This document shows positions 17,937-26,517 of a DNA stretch of 64,000 nt, one piece after another; within the stretch, counting starts at the first letter, position 1, and every line of letters begins with the position of its first letter. This stretch comes from Streptomyces mutabilis. Its GTDB lineage: Bacteria; Actinomycetota; Actinomycetes; Streptomycetales; Streptomycetaceae. Below the pieces are notes generated by a model. The model made no database searches, was not told where the DNA came from, and was given only the letters and a program-made list of their open reading frames with translations. The position numbers were made by a program, and so were the translations under genes. The stretch covers positions 401,220-465,219 of the forward strand of contig NZ_BMTT01000004.1 in assembly GCF_014649815.1 (NCBI RefSeq), read 5' to 3'.

Positions 17937-19334
17937 ATGAGCATGAGCGTTGCGGGCGGTACGAGGGAGCGACTGGTCGTGATCGGCGGGGACGCCGCGG
18001 GGATGTCCGCGGCGTCCCAGGCCCGCCGACTGAGGGGCCCGGACGAGCTGGAGATCGTGGCGTTCGAACGCGGCCACTTCAGCTCGTTCTCGGCGTGCGG
18101 CATCCCGTACTGGGTCGGCGGCGAGGTGGCCGACCGGGACGAGCTGATCGCGCGGACGCCCGAGGAGCACCGCGCGCGGGACATCGACCTGCGGATGCGC
18201 ACCGAGGTCACGGAGATCGACGTCGCCGGAGGGCGGGTGCGCGCGCGTGACGTCGACACGGGGGCGGAGTCCTGGACGTCGTACGACAAGCTCGTGATCG
18301 GGACCGGGGCGCGCCCGATCCGTCCCGGGCTGCCGGGCGTCGACGCGCCCGGCGTCCACGGGGTGCAGACGCTGGACGACGGGCAGGCCCTGCTCGACAC
18401 GCTGGCCCGCACGCGCGGCCGTCGCGCGGTGGTCGTCGGCGCCGGCTACATCGGCGTGGAGATGGCCGAGGCGCTGATCATCCGCGGTTACGAGGTGACG
18501 GTGGTCAACCGCGGCCGGGAGCCGATGTCGACGCTCGACCCGGACATGGGCCGCATGGTGCACGAGGCGGTGGAGGGCCTCGGCATCACCATGGTGAACG
18601 GCGCCGAGGTCACCGAGGTGCTCACCGGGGACGACGGCCGGGTCCGCGCGGTGGCCACCGCGGACGCCGAGTACCCGGCGGACGTGGTGGTCCTCGGCAT
18701 CGGCGTGCGCCCCGAGACGGGACTGGCCGAGGCCGCCGGGCTGCCGCTGGGCGCTCACGGCGGGCTGCTGACCGACCTGGGCATGCGGGTGCGCGGGTAC
18801 GAGAACATCTGGGCCGGCGGCGACTGCGTGGAGGTGCTCGACCTGGTCTCGGGGCAGGAGCGGCACATCCCGCTCGGCACGCACGCCAACAAGCACGGCC
18901 AGGTGATCGGCACCAACGCGGGCGGCGGTTACGCCACCTTCCCGGGGGTGGTGGGCACCGCGGTCAGCAAGGTCTGCGACCTGGAGATCGCGCGGACCGG
19001 ACTGCGCGAGAAGGACGCGCTGCGGGCGGGGCTGCGGTTCGTGACGGCCACCATCGAGTCCACCAGTCGCGCCGGCTACTACCCGGGCGCCTCCCCCATG
19101 ACGGTGAAGATGCTCGCCGAGCGGCGCACGGGGCGGCTGCTCGGCGTGCAGATCGTCGGCCGTGAGGGTGCGGGCAAGAGGGTCGACATCGCCGCGGTGG
19201 CCCTCACCGCCGGGATGACGGTGGAGCGGATGACGGCCCTGGACCTCGGCTACGCGCCGCCGTTCTCACCGGTGTGGGATCCCGTGCTGGTGGCCGCCCG
19301 CAAGGCGGCGCGGGCGGTGCGGCAGGAGGGCTGA
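17937..19334 (+). CDS. CoA-disulfide-reductase-like FAD/NAD(P) oxidoreductase
   Basis: Flavoprotein of the pyridine nucleotide-disulfide family, 465 residues. It has an FAD motif VVIGGDAAGMSAASQARR, the redox-active single Cys in FSACGIPYW characteristic of CoA-disulfide reductase/NADH oxidase, an NAD motif VVVGAGYIGVEMAEAL, FAD motif NIWAGGDCVEV and a dimerisation domain from about 335. It may reduce CoA disulfide or related thiols. ATG 17937 starts 6 nt after TAGCGT (17925-17930), the spacing of a leaderless Streptomyces mRNA. Confidence 0.9.
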   Translation: MSMSVAGGTRERLVVIGGDAAGMSAASQARRLRGPDELEIVAFERGHFSSFSACGIPYWVGGEVADRDELIARTPEEHRARDIDLRMRTEVTEIDVAGGRVRARDVDTGAESWTSYDKLVIGTGARPIRPGLPGVDAPGVHGVQTLDDGQALLDTLARTRGRRAVVVGAGYIGVEMAEALIIRGYEVTVVNRGREPMSTLDPDMGRMVHEAVEGLGITMVNGAEVTEVLTGDDGRVRAVATADAEYPADVVVLGIGVRPETGLAEAAGLPLGAHGGLLTDLGMRVRGYENIWAGGDCVEVLDLVSGQERHIPLGTHANKHGQVIGTNAGGGYATFPGVVGTAVSKVCDLEIARTGLREKDALRAGLRFVTATIESTSRAGYYPGASPMTVKMLAERRTGRLLGVQIVGREGAGKRVDIAAVALTAGMTVERMTALDLGYAPPFSPVWDPVLVAARKAARAVRQEG

Positions 19335-19355
19335 GGACCGTGTCCGACGGGTGGG

Positions 19356-19700
19356 TCACGCCGTCCCGTTGATCCGGTCGATGGCCTGCCGCGCCTGCTC
19401 CGCCGGGGGCCGCGAGGGCATGGACGACACCGAGGCCGGGGCGGTCGCCGTGGCCGGTGCCCCCACCGCGGGCGGCTGCTCACCGGCCGGCCTGGCGTGC
19501 GCGGCGCCCCGCGCGGAGCGCAGCCGGTGGCTCACCGCCTCGTCCAGTGTCACCGGCCGCTGCATCTGCACGGCCAGCCGCCCGGCCTCCTGACCGAGCC
19601 GGGCGACGTCCTCCCAGGGCAGGCGCAGCACGAGGGCGACCTCGGCCTCGCCGTCGGGCAGGGCGTGCATCGCGGGAGCCGGTGTGACCCGTTCGTTCAT
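19356..19700 (-). CDS. conserved hypothetical protein, 114 residues
   Basis: Small soluble protein with a compact N-terminal part (about 1-65, containing EVALVLRLPWEDVARLGQEA) and an Ala/Pro-rich second half. There is no signal peptide or known motif. ATG 19700 has GAGGAA 9 bp upstream on the minus strand, which supports this start over the much longer open frame. It ends 21 bp from the convergent flavoprotein gene. Function unknown. Confidence 0.7.
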   Translation of the reverse strand: MNERVTPAPAMHALPDGEAEVALVLRLPWEDVARLGQEAGRLAVQMQRPVTLDEAVSHRLRSARGAAHARPAGEQPPAVGAPATATAPASVSSMPSRPPAEQARQAIDRINGTA

Positions 19701-19833
19701 CGCCTGTTCCTCACGTCGTCCCCACGCCCCGCCTTCCCCGGGCCGCGGGCGGTTGGGGTGACATACGCACGACGGGACTGCGGCGTTCAGGGGATCACCG
19801 ATTCGCCGGCGGCGGGGAGGGCAGTAGTCTCTC

Positions 19834-20652
19834 GTGGTCATCCCCGTCCATGACGTGAACCCCGCCCGGCGCACCCCTTGGGTGACGTACGCCCTGATCC
19901 TCGCCAACGTCCTGGTCTTCCTGTTCACCCCGGGAACGGCCGGGTCCGTGACGGGCGAGGGCAGTCTGGCGCAGCTGTGCCACCTCGAGGCCTTCCTGGA
20001 CCAGTACGCGGCGGTGCCGCAGGAGCTGCTCCACCACCGGATGCCCGCCCTGGTACCCACGGGCGACACGGGGGTCGGCCCGCAGGGACCGGGGTGCGTG
20101 GTCGGGCCGCCGGACTACGACAAGTCCCCCGAGCTGAGCGTCCTGACGGCGATGTTCCTGCACGGCGGCTGGCTGCACCTGCTGGGCAACATGCTCTTCC
20201 TGTGGATCTTCGGCAACAACGTCGAGGACCGCCTGGGCCACCTGCCCTACCTGCTCTTCTACGGCGTCTGCGGCTACGCGGCGACCTACGGCTTCGCCCT
20301 CCTCGACTCCGAGTCCGGCGCCCCGCTGATCGGTGCCTCGGGAGCGATCGCCGGTGTGCTCGGCGCGTATCTGGTGCTCTATCCGAAGGCCCGGGTCTGG
20401 GTTCTCGTGCCCTTCCTGATCTTCCTGCCGCTGCGGCTGCCGGCCTGGATCGTGCTGGGCTTCTGGTTCGGGCTCCAGGCGGTCTACTCCTCCGGCGGGG
20501 CCGTCTCGCAGGCCGGCACCGTGGCGTACGCGGCCCATGTCTTCGGCTTCGTGGCCGGCATGCTGATCGCCTGGCCGCTGCGCCGCGGCACCCCGCCACC
20601 GCCGGAGCCGCGCGGGCTGCTGTTCGGGAGGCGGGCGCGGCCTGGGTGGTGA
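19834..20652 (+). CDS. rhomboid-family intramembrane serine protease
   Basis: Membrane protease of 272 residues with about six or seven helices. The rhomboid core is clear: HGGWLHLLGNMLFLWIFGNN, catalytic Ser169 in GASGAIAG and catalytic His235 in AAHVFGFVAG. A long extracytoplasmic loop between helices 1 and 2 (about 45-105) contains two Cys. The start is GTG 19834 (MVIPVHDVNPARRTP). It converges on hemE across a strong hairpin. Substrates unknown. Confidence 0.9.
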   Translation: MVIPVHDVNPARRTPWVTYALILANVLVFLFTPGTAGSVTGEGSLAQLCHLEAFLDQYAAVPQELLHHRMPALVPTGDTGVGPQGPGCVVGPPDYDKSPELSVLTAMFLHGGWLHLLGNMLFLWIFGNNVEDRLGHLPYLLFYGVCGYAATYGFALLDSESGAPLIGASGAIAGVLGAYLVLYPKARVWVLVPFLIFLPLRLPAWIVLGFWFGLQAVYSSGGAVSQAGTVAYAAHVFGFVAGMLIAWPLRRGTPPPPEPRGLLFGRRARPGW

Positions 20653-20725
20653 CGGCGCACGGCGGCGGGGCCGGGCGTGGGAGGCCCTGATCCGTCCGGG
20701 CTCCGGCGTGAAGGGGGGCCGGACG

Positions 20726-20759
20726 GGGCCGCCCGGCGCACGTTGTCGCCGGGCGGCCC
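20726..20759. terminator. bidirectional terminator-like hairpin between rhomboid gene and hemE
   Basis: A perfect 13-bp stem (20726-20738 with 20747-20759) with an 8-nt loop lies between the two convergent stops at 20652 and 20784 and can serve both. Confidence 0.75.
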
Positions 20760-20783
20760 GGTGGGTCGGTGCGCCGACGGTCC

Positions 20784-21851
20784 TCAGCGCGCGGTCTGCG
20801 TGTGCACGTACTCCACGAGGCGGCTCAGCGCGTCCGGGTCCGTGTCGGGCAGGACGCCGTGGCCGAGGTTGAAGACGTGGCCCTCCAGGCCCGCCGCGGC
20901 GTCCAGGATCTCGCGGGTCCTGGTCTCGACCGCCTGTGGAGTGGAGAAGAGGACGGCGGGGTCGAGGTTGCCCTGGAACGCCTTGCCGGGGCCGACCCGG
21001 CGGGCGGCCTCGTCCATCGGGACCCGCCAGTCGACGCCGACGACGTCCGCGCCGGCCTCGCCCATGTCGCGCAGGAGTTCACCGGTGCCGACGCCGAAGT
21101 GGATGCGCGGCACGCCGTATCCGGCGACGGCCTCGAAGACCTTGCGGGAGGCAGGCTGCACGAAGCGACGGTAGTCCGCGGGGGCCAGGGCGCCGACCCA
21201 GGAGTCGAAGAGCTGGACCGCGCTCGCGCCCGCCTCGATCTGCACCTTGAGGAAGGCGGCCGTGATCTCGGCGAGGCGGTCCAGCAGGTCGGCCCACAGC
21301 TGCGGGTCGCCGTACATGAGCGCCTTGGTGTGCTCGTGGTTGCGGGACGGGCCGCCCTCGACGAGGTAGCTGGCGAGGGTGAACGGCGCGCCCGCGAAGC
21401 CGATCAGCGGGGTGGCGCCGAGCTCGCGGGTGAGCAGGCCGAAGGCCTCGGTGACGTAGGAGACGTCCTCGGGGGTGAGGTCGCGCAGCCGGGCCAGGTC
21501 GGCGCGGGTGCGGATCGGCTTCTCGATGACCGGGCCGACGCCCGGCTTGATGTCGAGGTCGATGCCGATCGCCTTGAGCGGGATCACGATGTCGCTGAAG
21601 AAGATCGCCGCGTCCACGCCGTGCCGGCGCACCGGCTGGAGGGTGATCTCGGTGACCAGTTCCGGCCGCATGCAGGACTCGAGCATCGGGATGCCCTCGC
21701 GCACCTTGCGGTACTCCGGCAGCGAGCGCCCGGCCTGCCGCATGAACCACACGGGGGTGTGCGGCACCGGCTCACGCCTGCACGCCTTGAGGAACGCGGA
21801 GTCGTACGTGGCGGTCGGCTGCTTGCCCGCGGGGCTCTGGTTGGCACTCAC
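20784..21851 (-). CDS. hemE: uroporphyrinogen III decarboxylase
   Basis: Cytoplasmic haem-pathway enzyme that decarboxylates the four acetate side chains of uroporphyrinogen III to give coproporphyrinogen III, the substrate feeding hemG and hemQ nearby; 355 residues, normal length. Signatures are [15 protein letters not shown] near the N-terminus, [18 protein letters not shown], the later [10 protein letters not shown] and GNLDPAVL with [15 protein letters not shown]. The start is GTG 21851. Confidence 0.95.
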   Translation of the reverse strand: MSANQSPAGKQPTATYDSAFLKACRREPVPHTPVWFMRQAGRSLPEYRKVREGIPMLESCMRPELVTEITLQPVRRHGVDAAIFFSDIVIPLKAIGIDLDIKPGVGPVIEKPIRTRADLARLRDLTPEDVSYVTEAFGLLTRELGATPLIGFAGAPFTLASYLVEGGPSRNHEHTKALMYGDPQLWADLLDRLAEITAAFLKVQIEAGASAVQLFDSWVGALAPADYRRFVQPASRKVFEAVAGYGVPRIHFGVGTGELLRDMGEAGADVVGVDWRVPMDEAARRVGPGKAFQGNLDPAVLFSTPQAVETRTREILDAAAGLEGHVFNLGHGVLPDTDPDALSRLVEYVHTQTAR

Positions 21852-22013
21852 ACCGGAAAGTCTCGCATGCCCCTCGGACAGCGCCGGACCACGGGTGCGA
21901 CCGCGTGCGAGCGGCGCGGGGGCGCCCGCGCGGGACCGCGTGATCCGGACATCGCGCCCGCACGCGGGTGTCCCTCACTGCGCCCGGTCGCTGTTCCGCT
22001 TAACCTTCCCCGC

Positions 22014-22691
22014 ATGGCTGCGGCTCAGGGACGATCGTCGGACGGCGCTGGCGGAATGGACGAGACGAAGGGCACCGAGGAGGATTCCCGGCGTACGGGG
22101 AGTGCGGCTCCGCCGCCCTTCGCGGCCGCCGTCGAGGCGCTCGGGGCCGCGCGGCTGCGTCCTCAGATCGAGGTGGAGGCGGTGCCCCCGCCGAAGCGGC
22201 TCGCTCCGTACGCGTACGCCCTGGAGGCGGCGGTCGTCGACGGCGACGAGGACCTGGCGGACGGACGGCTGGTACTGCTGCACGACCCGGCCGGGCACGA
22301 CGCCTGGCACGGCACCTTCCGGCTGGTGACGCTGGTGCGGGCCGAACTGGAGCCGGAGATGGCCGCGGACCCGCTGCTGCCGGACGTCTGCTGGTCCTGG
22401 CTCACCGGTGCGCTGCAGGCGCGCGGGCTGACCTACGGCGAGCCCAGCGGCACGGTCACGCGCGCGAGTTCCCATTACTTCGGAGGGCTCTCGGCGCGGC
22501 CGTCGGCCTCGCAGATCGAGATCCGGGCGTCCTGGACGCCGCGCGAGGGTCTGGGCGGCGTCCCGGACACCGCGGCGCACCTCGCCTCGTGGTGCGACCT
22601 GCTGGCGCAGGTCGCGGGTCTGCCGCCGGCCGCGCCCGGCGACGCGTCGATCGTGACGCTGCCGCAGCGCCGCGGCCCGCAGTCGCGCTAG
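22014..22691 (+). CDS. DUF3000 family protein
   Basis: Conserved actinobacterial protein, up to 225 residues, divergent from hemE. A charged disordered N-terminus precedes the conserved domain (about 40-225) with PPKRLAPYAYALEA, DVCWSWLTGALQ and the C-terminal HLASWCDLLAQVAGLPP. ATG 22014 is the first start; ATG 22056 (MDETKG) is equally possible as neither has a clear ribosome binding site. Function unknown. Confidence 0.82.
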   Translation: MAAAQGRSSDGAGGMDETKGTEEDSRRTGSAAPPPFAAAVEALGAARLRPQIEVEAVPPPKRLAPYAYALEAAVVDGDEDLADGRLVLLHDPAGHDAWHGTFRLVTLVRAELEPEMAADPLLPDVCWSWLTGALQARGLTYGEPSGTVTRASSHYFGGLSARPSASQIEIRASWTPREGLGGVPDTAAHLASWCDLLAQVAGLPPAAPGDASIVTLPQRRGPQSR

Positions 22692-22743
22692 GGCCACCCG
22701 CTCCCCAGGTCCCCGCACCCGGGCCCGGTCCGGCCCGCGAAAC

Positions 22744-22800
22744 GTTCCGTCACTTTGTCGACACGGCCACTTTCGACCCCTTATCGACAAAGTACGGAAC
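22744..22800. promoter_or_regulatory. long imperfect inverted repeat upstream of the response regulator gene
   Basis: Left arm 22744-22761 (GTTCCGTCACTTTGTCGA) pairs with right arm 22784-22800 (TCGACAAAGTACGGAAC) over 17 bp with one bulged base and a 22-bp spacer. It lies 180 bp before the GTG of the response regulator and just past DUF3000, so it is either the DUF3000 terminator or an operator. The left arm begins within AACGTTCCGTC, which recurs in the palindrome after the same gene. Confidence 0.6.
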
Positions 22801-22980
22801 CGTTCGGTCTTCGAATGATCGACCGCATGTCCGAATTGCTCGGATTGTTACTCACCAGATCGTGATCATTCTCTAAAGGCGGACGCGTTCGGTGCCGAAG
22901 ACGACTGTGACCTTGAAAGCACGGTTCGTCCCGGCTTCACCCCCCACGAGCCGGCCCCGTCCCGCACCCCAGGAGGCCTG

Positions 22981-23640
22981 GTGTCCGTTCTCCTCGAGCA
23001 GCCTGCAAGCCTGGTCGCCTACCGCCCGAACAAGCCGACCGCCATGGTGGTCGTGGCCGACCCGCGCGTCCGTTCCACCGTCACCCGCCACCTGTGGGCG
23101 CTCGGTGTGCGCGATGTCATCGAGGCCTCGTCCGTCGCGGAGGCTCGTCCCCGCATCGGCAACCCCCGCGACATCTGCGTCGCCGACGTCCACCTCCCCG
23201 ACGGCTCCGGCCTGACCTTGCTGTCGGAGACCCGCGCCGCGGGCTGGCCCAACGGCCTCGCCCTGTCCGCCGCCGACGACATCGGCGCCGTGCGCAACGC
23301 CCTCGCCGGCGGCGTCAAGGGCTACGTCGTCACCGGCACCCGCACCAACGTCGGGCTCCCCACCCGGCCGGGCGCCGCCCCCATCGGCGCCGCCGCCCGC
23401 CTGCACCGCCGCCCCCCGGGCGCCCCGAGCCACCCGGGCGGCTACCGCGAGCTCTCCGGCCGCGAGGTCGAGGTGCTGCGCCTGGTCGCGGAGGGCCAGT
23501 CGAACAAGGCGATCGGCGTCTCGATGGGCCTGTCCGCCCTGACCGTCAAGAGCCACCTGGCCCGCATCGCCCGCAAGCTCGGCACGGGCGACCGCGCCGG
23601 GATGGTCGCCGTGGCGCTGCGGACCGGGATCATCCACTGA
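22981..23640 (+). CDS. orphan NarL/LuxR-type response regulator
   Basis: Transcription factor of 219 residues. The receiver domain (about 20-125) has the phospho-acceptor Asp in VADVHLPDGSG and the Lys in GVKGYVVTG. A Pro/Arg-rich linker leads to a LuxR HTH (about 155-215) with ELSGREVEVLRLVAEGQSNK and LTVKSHLARIARKL. No sensor kinase gene is adjacent. GTG 22981 has a perfect AGGAGG at 22971-22976. A possible promoter is TTGTTA (22845-22850) with CATTCT (22867-22872). The gene sits between two unusual inverted repeats. Confidence 0.9.
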   Translation: MSVLLEQPASLVAYRPNKPTAMVVVADPRVRSTVTRHLWALGVRDVIEASSVAEARPRIGNPRDICVADVHLPDGSGLTLLSETRAAGWPNGLALSAADDIGAVRNALAGGVKGYVVTGTRTNVGLPTRPGAAPIGAAARLHRRPPGAPSHPGGYRELSGREVEVLRLVAEGQSNKAIGVSMGLSALTVKSHLARIARKLGTGDRAGMVAVALRTGIIH

Positions 23641-23747
23641 CCGCTTACCCTCTCCGCTCCCCTCTCGTCTCCCGCCCTCCATGACCGCCGGCCACCGTCC
23701 TCGTGACGCCGATCTTTCACTGACCTGACTGGTTTACGACCCCCCGA

Positions 23748-23779
23748 CGCCCGCCGACGGAACGTTCCGTCGGCGGGCG
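23748..23779. terminator. 32-bp perfect palindrome after the response regulator gene
   Basis: CGCCCGCCGACGGAAC and its exact complement meet with no spacer, giving a 14-bp stem with a 4-nt loop as RNA. It lies 107 bp after the response regulator stop and 27 bp before the RNase D gene start. A terminator is the simplest reading. Its centre, GGAACGTTCC, shares AACGTTCCGTC with the repeat upstream of the regulator, so a protein-binding role is also possible. Confidence 0.65.
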
Positions 23780-23806
23780 CGGTCGATGCACGGATACCCT
23801 TGACAG

Positions 23807-25093
23807 GTGACCGACGCCCACGAAACCGCAGCAGACCGTTCACTGCGAACCACCGGAGGCGCCCCTCCGGACGACGCCGGATCTTCTGTGAGTCAGGCGC
23901 CGACCCCCTTGCTAGAACCACGCGAGGGCATTCCGCCGGTGATCGCCGACGCGGCGGCCCTCGCCGAGGTGACCGCCGCCTTCGCCGCCGGGCACGGCCC
24001 GGTCGCCGTCGACGCCGAGCGCGCCTCCGGCTACCGCTACGGACAGCGGGCGTACCTGGTGCAGTTGCGCCGCGAGGGCGCCGGCACCGCGCTGATCGAC
24101 CCGGTGGCCTGCCCCGACCTGTCCGGGCTGGGCGCGGCGATCGCGGACACCGAGTGGGTGCTGCACGCGGCCACCCAGGACCTGCCGTGCCTGCGCGAAA
24201 TAGGGATGGTGCCCACCCGCATCTTCGACACCGAGCTGGCGGGACGGCTGGCCGGCTTTCCCCGCGTCGGCCTCGGCGCGATGGTGGAGAACGTGCTGGG
24301 CTTCGTCCTGGAGAAGGGCCACTCGGCCGTCGACTGGTCCACGCGTCCGCTGCCCGAGCCGTGGCTGCGCTACGCCGCGCTCGACGTCGAGCTCCTCGTC
24401 GACCTGCGCGACGCGTTGGAGAAGGAACTGGACCGGCAGGGCAAGCTGGAGTGGGCCCGGCAGGAGTTCGACGCGATCGCCTCCGCCCCGCCGCCCGAGC
24501 CCCGCAAGGACCCGTGGCGCCGTACGTCCGGCATGCACAAGGTGCGCCGTCGCCGTCAGCTCGCCGTGGTGCGCGAACTGTGGCAGACCCGGGACCGGAT
24601 CGCGCAGCGCCGGGACGTCTCGCCGGGCAAGGTGCTCGGGGACGCGGCCATCGTCGAGGCGGCGCTCGCGCTGCCGCCCAACGCGCACGCGCTGGCCGCG
24701 CTGAACGGTTTCGGGCGGGTCAACCGCCGGCAGCTGGAGCAGTGGCAGGTGGCGGTCGACCGGGCCCGGGGCCTGTCCGAGTCGCAGCTGCCGCAGCCCG
24801 GCCAGCCGGTGACCGGCCCCCCGCCGCCCAGGGCGTGGGCCGACAAGGACCCGGCCGCCGCGGCCCGGCTCACCGCTGCGCGGGCCGCGGTGAGCGCGCT
24901 CGCCGAGCGGCTGAACATGCCGCAGGAGAACCTGATCACGCCGGACACGGTGCGCAGGGTGTGCTGGGAGCCCCCGGCCACCCTCGACGAGGAATCGGTG
25001 GGCGCGGCCCTCGCCGGGCACGGGGCTCGGCCCTGGCAGGTGGAACAGGTGACGCCGGTCCTGGTGACGGCGCTGGCCGGTGGCGTGTCGTAG
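23807..25093 (+). CDS. RNase D-like 3'-5' exonuclease with HRDC domain
   Basis: Exoribonuclease of 428 residues. The N-terminal DEDD domain (about 45-215) shows VAVDAERASGYRYGQRAYLV (Asp-x-Glu), DLPCLRE, FDTELAGRLAG and YAALDVELLVDLRD (the Tyr/Asp of DEDDy). An HRDC domain follows (about 230-310, VVRELWQTRDRIAQRRDVSP), then a C-terminal helical extension. GTG 23807 begins 6 nt after TACCCT (23795-23800), suggesting a leaderless transcript. Its likely role is 3' trimming of stable RNAs. Confidence 0.9.
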   Translation: MTDAHETAADRSLRTTGGAPPDDAGSSVSQAPTPLLEPREGIPPVIADAAALAEVTAAFAAGHGPVAVDAERASGYRYGQRAYLVQLRREGAGTALIDPVACPDLSGLGAAIADTEWVLHAATQDLPCLREIGMVPTRIFDTELAGRLAGFPRVGLGAMVENVLGFVLEKGHSAVDWSTRPLPEPWLRYAALDVELLVDLRDALEKELDRQGKLEWARQEFDAIASAPPPEPRKDPWRRTSGMHKVRRRRQLAVVRELWQTRDRIAQRRDVSPGKVLGDAAIVEAALALPPNAHALAALNGFGRVNRRQLEQWQVAVDRARGLSESQLPQPGQPVTGPPPPRAWADKDPAAAARLTAARAAVSALAERLNMPQENLITPDTVRRVCWEPPATLDEESVGAALAGHGARPWQVEQVTPVLVTALAGGVS

Positions 25094-25207
25094 CAGGAGC
25101 GGCGGGGCATCGCCGGTATCCAGGGACGAAGCGCACAGCCGTGTCCTCGAGGTGGAGCGCCGCAGCGGCGGTGTGACGTTCGCCGCTCCAGCCGGGGGGA
25201 CTGGGCA

Positions 25208-25250
25208 GCTACGTTACCCACAAGTAGCATGGGGCTGAGCGCGCGCTCAG
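25208..25250 (+). promoter_or_regulatory. candidate operators upstream of fadAB
   Basis: CTGAGCGCGCGCTCAG at 25235-25250 is a perfect 16-bp palindrome 49 bp before the fadA start, of the size TetR-family fatty-acid regulators bind. Directly before it, GCTAC (25208-25212) and GTAGC (25224-25228) form a second inverted repeat around GTTACCCACAA. The regulator is unknown. Confidence 0.5.
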
Positions 25251-25299
25251 TGCATGCGTGCCGCAGCAGTGCCATCCCGCACCCTGGAGGAGAGCCATC

Positions 25300-26517
25300 G
25301 TGCCTCGTACCGTCAGGGACGTCGTCTTCGTAGACGGCGTCCGCACCCCGTTCGGCAAGGCGGGCCCGAAGGGCATCTACCACGAGACCCGCGCCGACGA
25401 CCTGGTCGTGAAGGCGATCCGGGAGCTGCTGCGCCGCAATCCCGGTCTCGACCCCAAGAAGATCGACGAGGTCGCCGTCGCCGCGACCACGCAGATCGGC
25501 GACCAGGGCCTGACCATCGGCCGCACCGCCGGCATCCTGGCGGGCCTGCCCACCTCGGTCCCGGGCTACTCGATCGACCGCATGTGCGCGGGCGCCCTGA
25601 CCGCCGTCACCACGGTGGCCGGCTCGGTCGCCTTCGGCGCGTACGACGTCGCCATCGCGGGCGGTGTCGAGCACATGGGCCGCCACCCGATGGGCGAGGG
25701 CGTCGACCCGAACCCGCGGTTCGTCAGCGAGAAGCTGGTCGACGAGTCCGCCCTGTTCATGGGCATGACGGCCGAGAACCTGCACGACCGCTACCCGAGC
25801 ATCACCAAGCGGCGCGCCGACGAGTACGCCGTGCGCTCGCAGGAGAAGGCCGCCAAGGCGTACGCCAACGGCCAGATCCAGGCCGACCTGGTGCCGATCT
25901 CCGTGCGCCGCACCAACGAGGAGGCGGGCGAGACGGGCTGGGGCCTGGTCACCGCCGACGAACCGATGCGCCCGGGCACCACGCTGGAGAACCTGGCGGG
26001 CCTGAAGACGCCGTTCCGCGTGCACGGCCGGGTCACCGCGGGCAACGCGGCCGGTCTGAACGACGGCGCCACCGCCTCCCTCATCGCGAGCGAGGACTTC
26101 GCCCGCGAGAACGACCTGCCGGTCAAGATGCGCCTGGTGTCGTACGCCTTCGCGGGCGTCGAGCCGGAGGTCATGGGCTACGGCCCGATCCCGGCCACGG
26201 AGAAGGCCCTGGCCCAGGCCGGGCTGTCGATCTCCGACATCGGCCTGTTCGAGATCAACGAGGCCTTCGCCGTCCAGGTCCTCGCCTTCCTGGAGCACTA
26301 CGGCATCGCCGACGACGACGCCCGCGTCAACCAGTACGGCGGCGCCATCGCCTTCGGCCACCCGCTGGCCTCCTCCGGCGTCCGCCTGATGACGCAGCTG
26401 GCCCGCCAGTTCGAGGAGCAGCCGAACGTCCGCTACGGCCTGACCACCATGTGCGTCGGCTTCGGTATGGGCGCGACGGTCATCTGGGAGAACCCGCACT
26501 TCGAGGGGGACAAGTGA
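25300..26517 (+). CDS. fadA: acetyl-CoA C-acyltransferase (3-ketoacyl-CoA thiolase)
   Basis: Thiolase that cleaves 3-ketoacyl-CoA to acetyl-CoA and a shortened acyl-CoA in beta-oxidation, 405 residues. Catalytic residues are in place: Cys96 in SIDRMCAGALTA, His354 in GGAIAFGHPLASSG and Cys385 in TTMCVGFGMG, plus INEAFAVQ. GTG 25300 has GGAGGAGAG 6 bp upstream, so the upstream part of the open frame is not used. The stop overlaps the fadB GTG by 4 bp, meaning the two subunits of the beta-oxidation complex are coupled. Confidence 0.95.
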   Translation: MPRTVRDVVFVDGVRTPFGKAGPKGIYHETRADDLVVKAIRELLRRNPGLDPKKIDEVAVAATTQIGDQGLTIGRTAGILAGLPTSVPGYSIDRMCAGALTAVTTVAGSVAFGAYDVAIAGGVEHMGRHPMGEGVDPNPRFVSEKLVDESALFMGMTAENLHDRYPSITKRRADEYAVRSQEKAAKAYANGQIQADLVPISVRRTNEEAGETGWGLVTADEPMRPGTTLENLAGLKTPFRVHGRVTAGNAAGLNDGATASLIASEDFARENDLPVKMRLVSYAFAGVEPEVMGYGPIPATEKALAQAGLSISDIGLFEINEAFAVQVLAFLEHYGIADDDARVNQYGGAIAFGHPLASSGVRLMTQLARQFEEQPNVRYGLTTMCVGFGMGATVIWENPHFEGDK

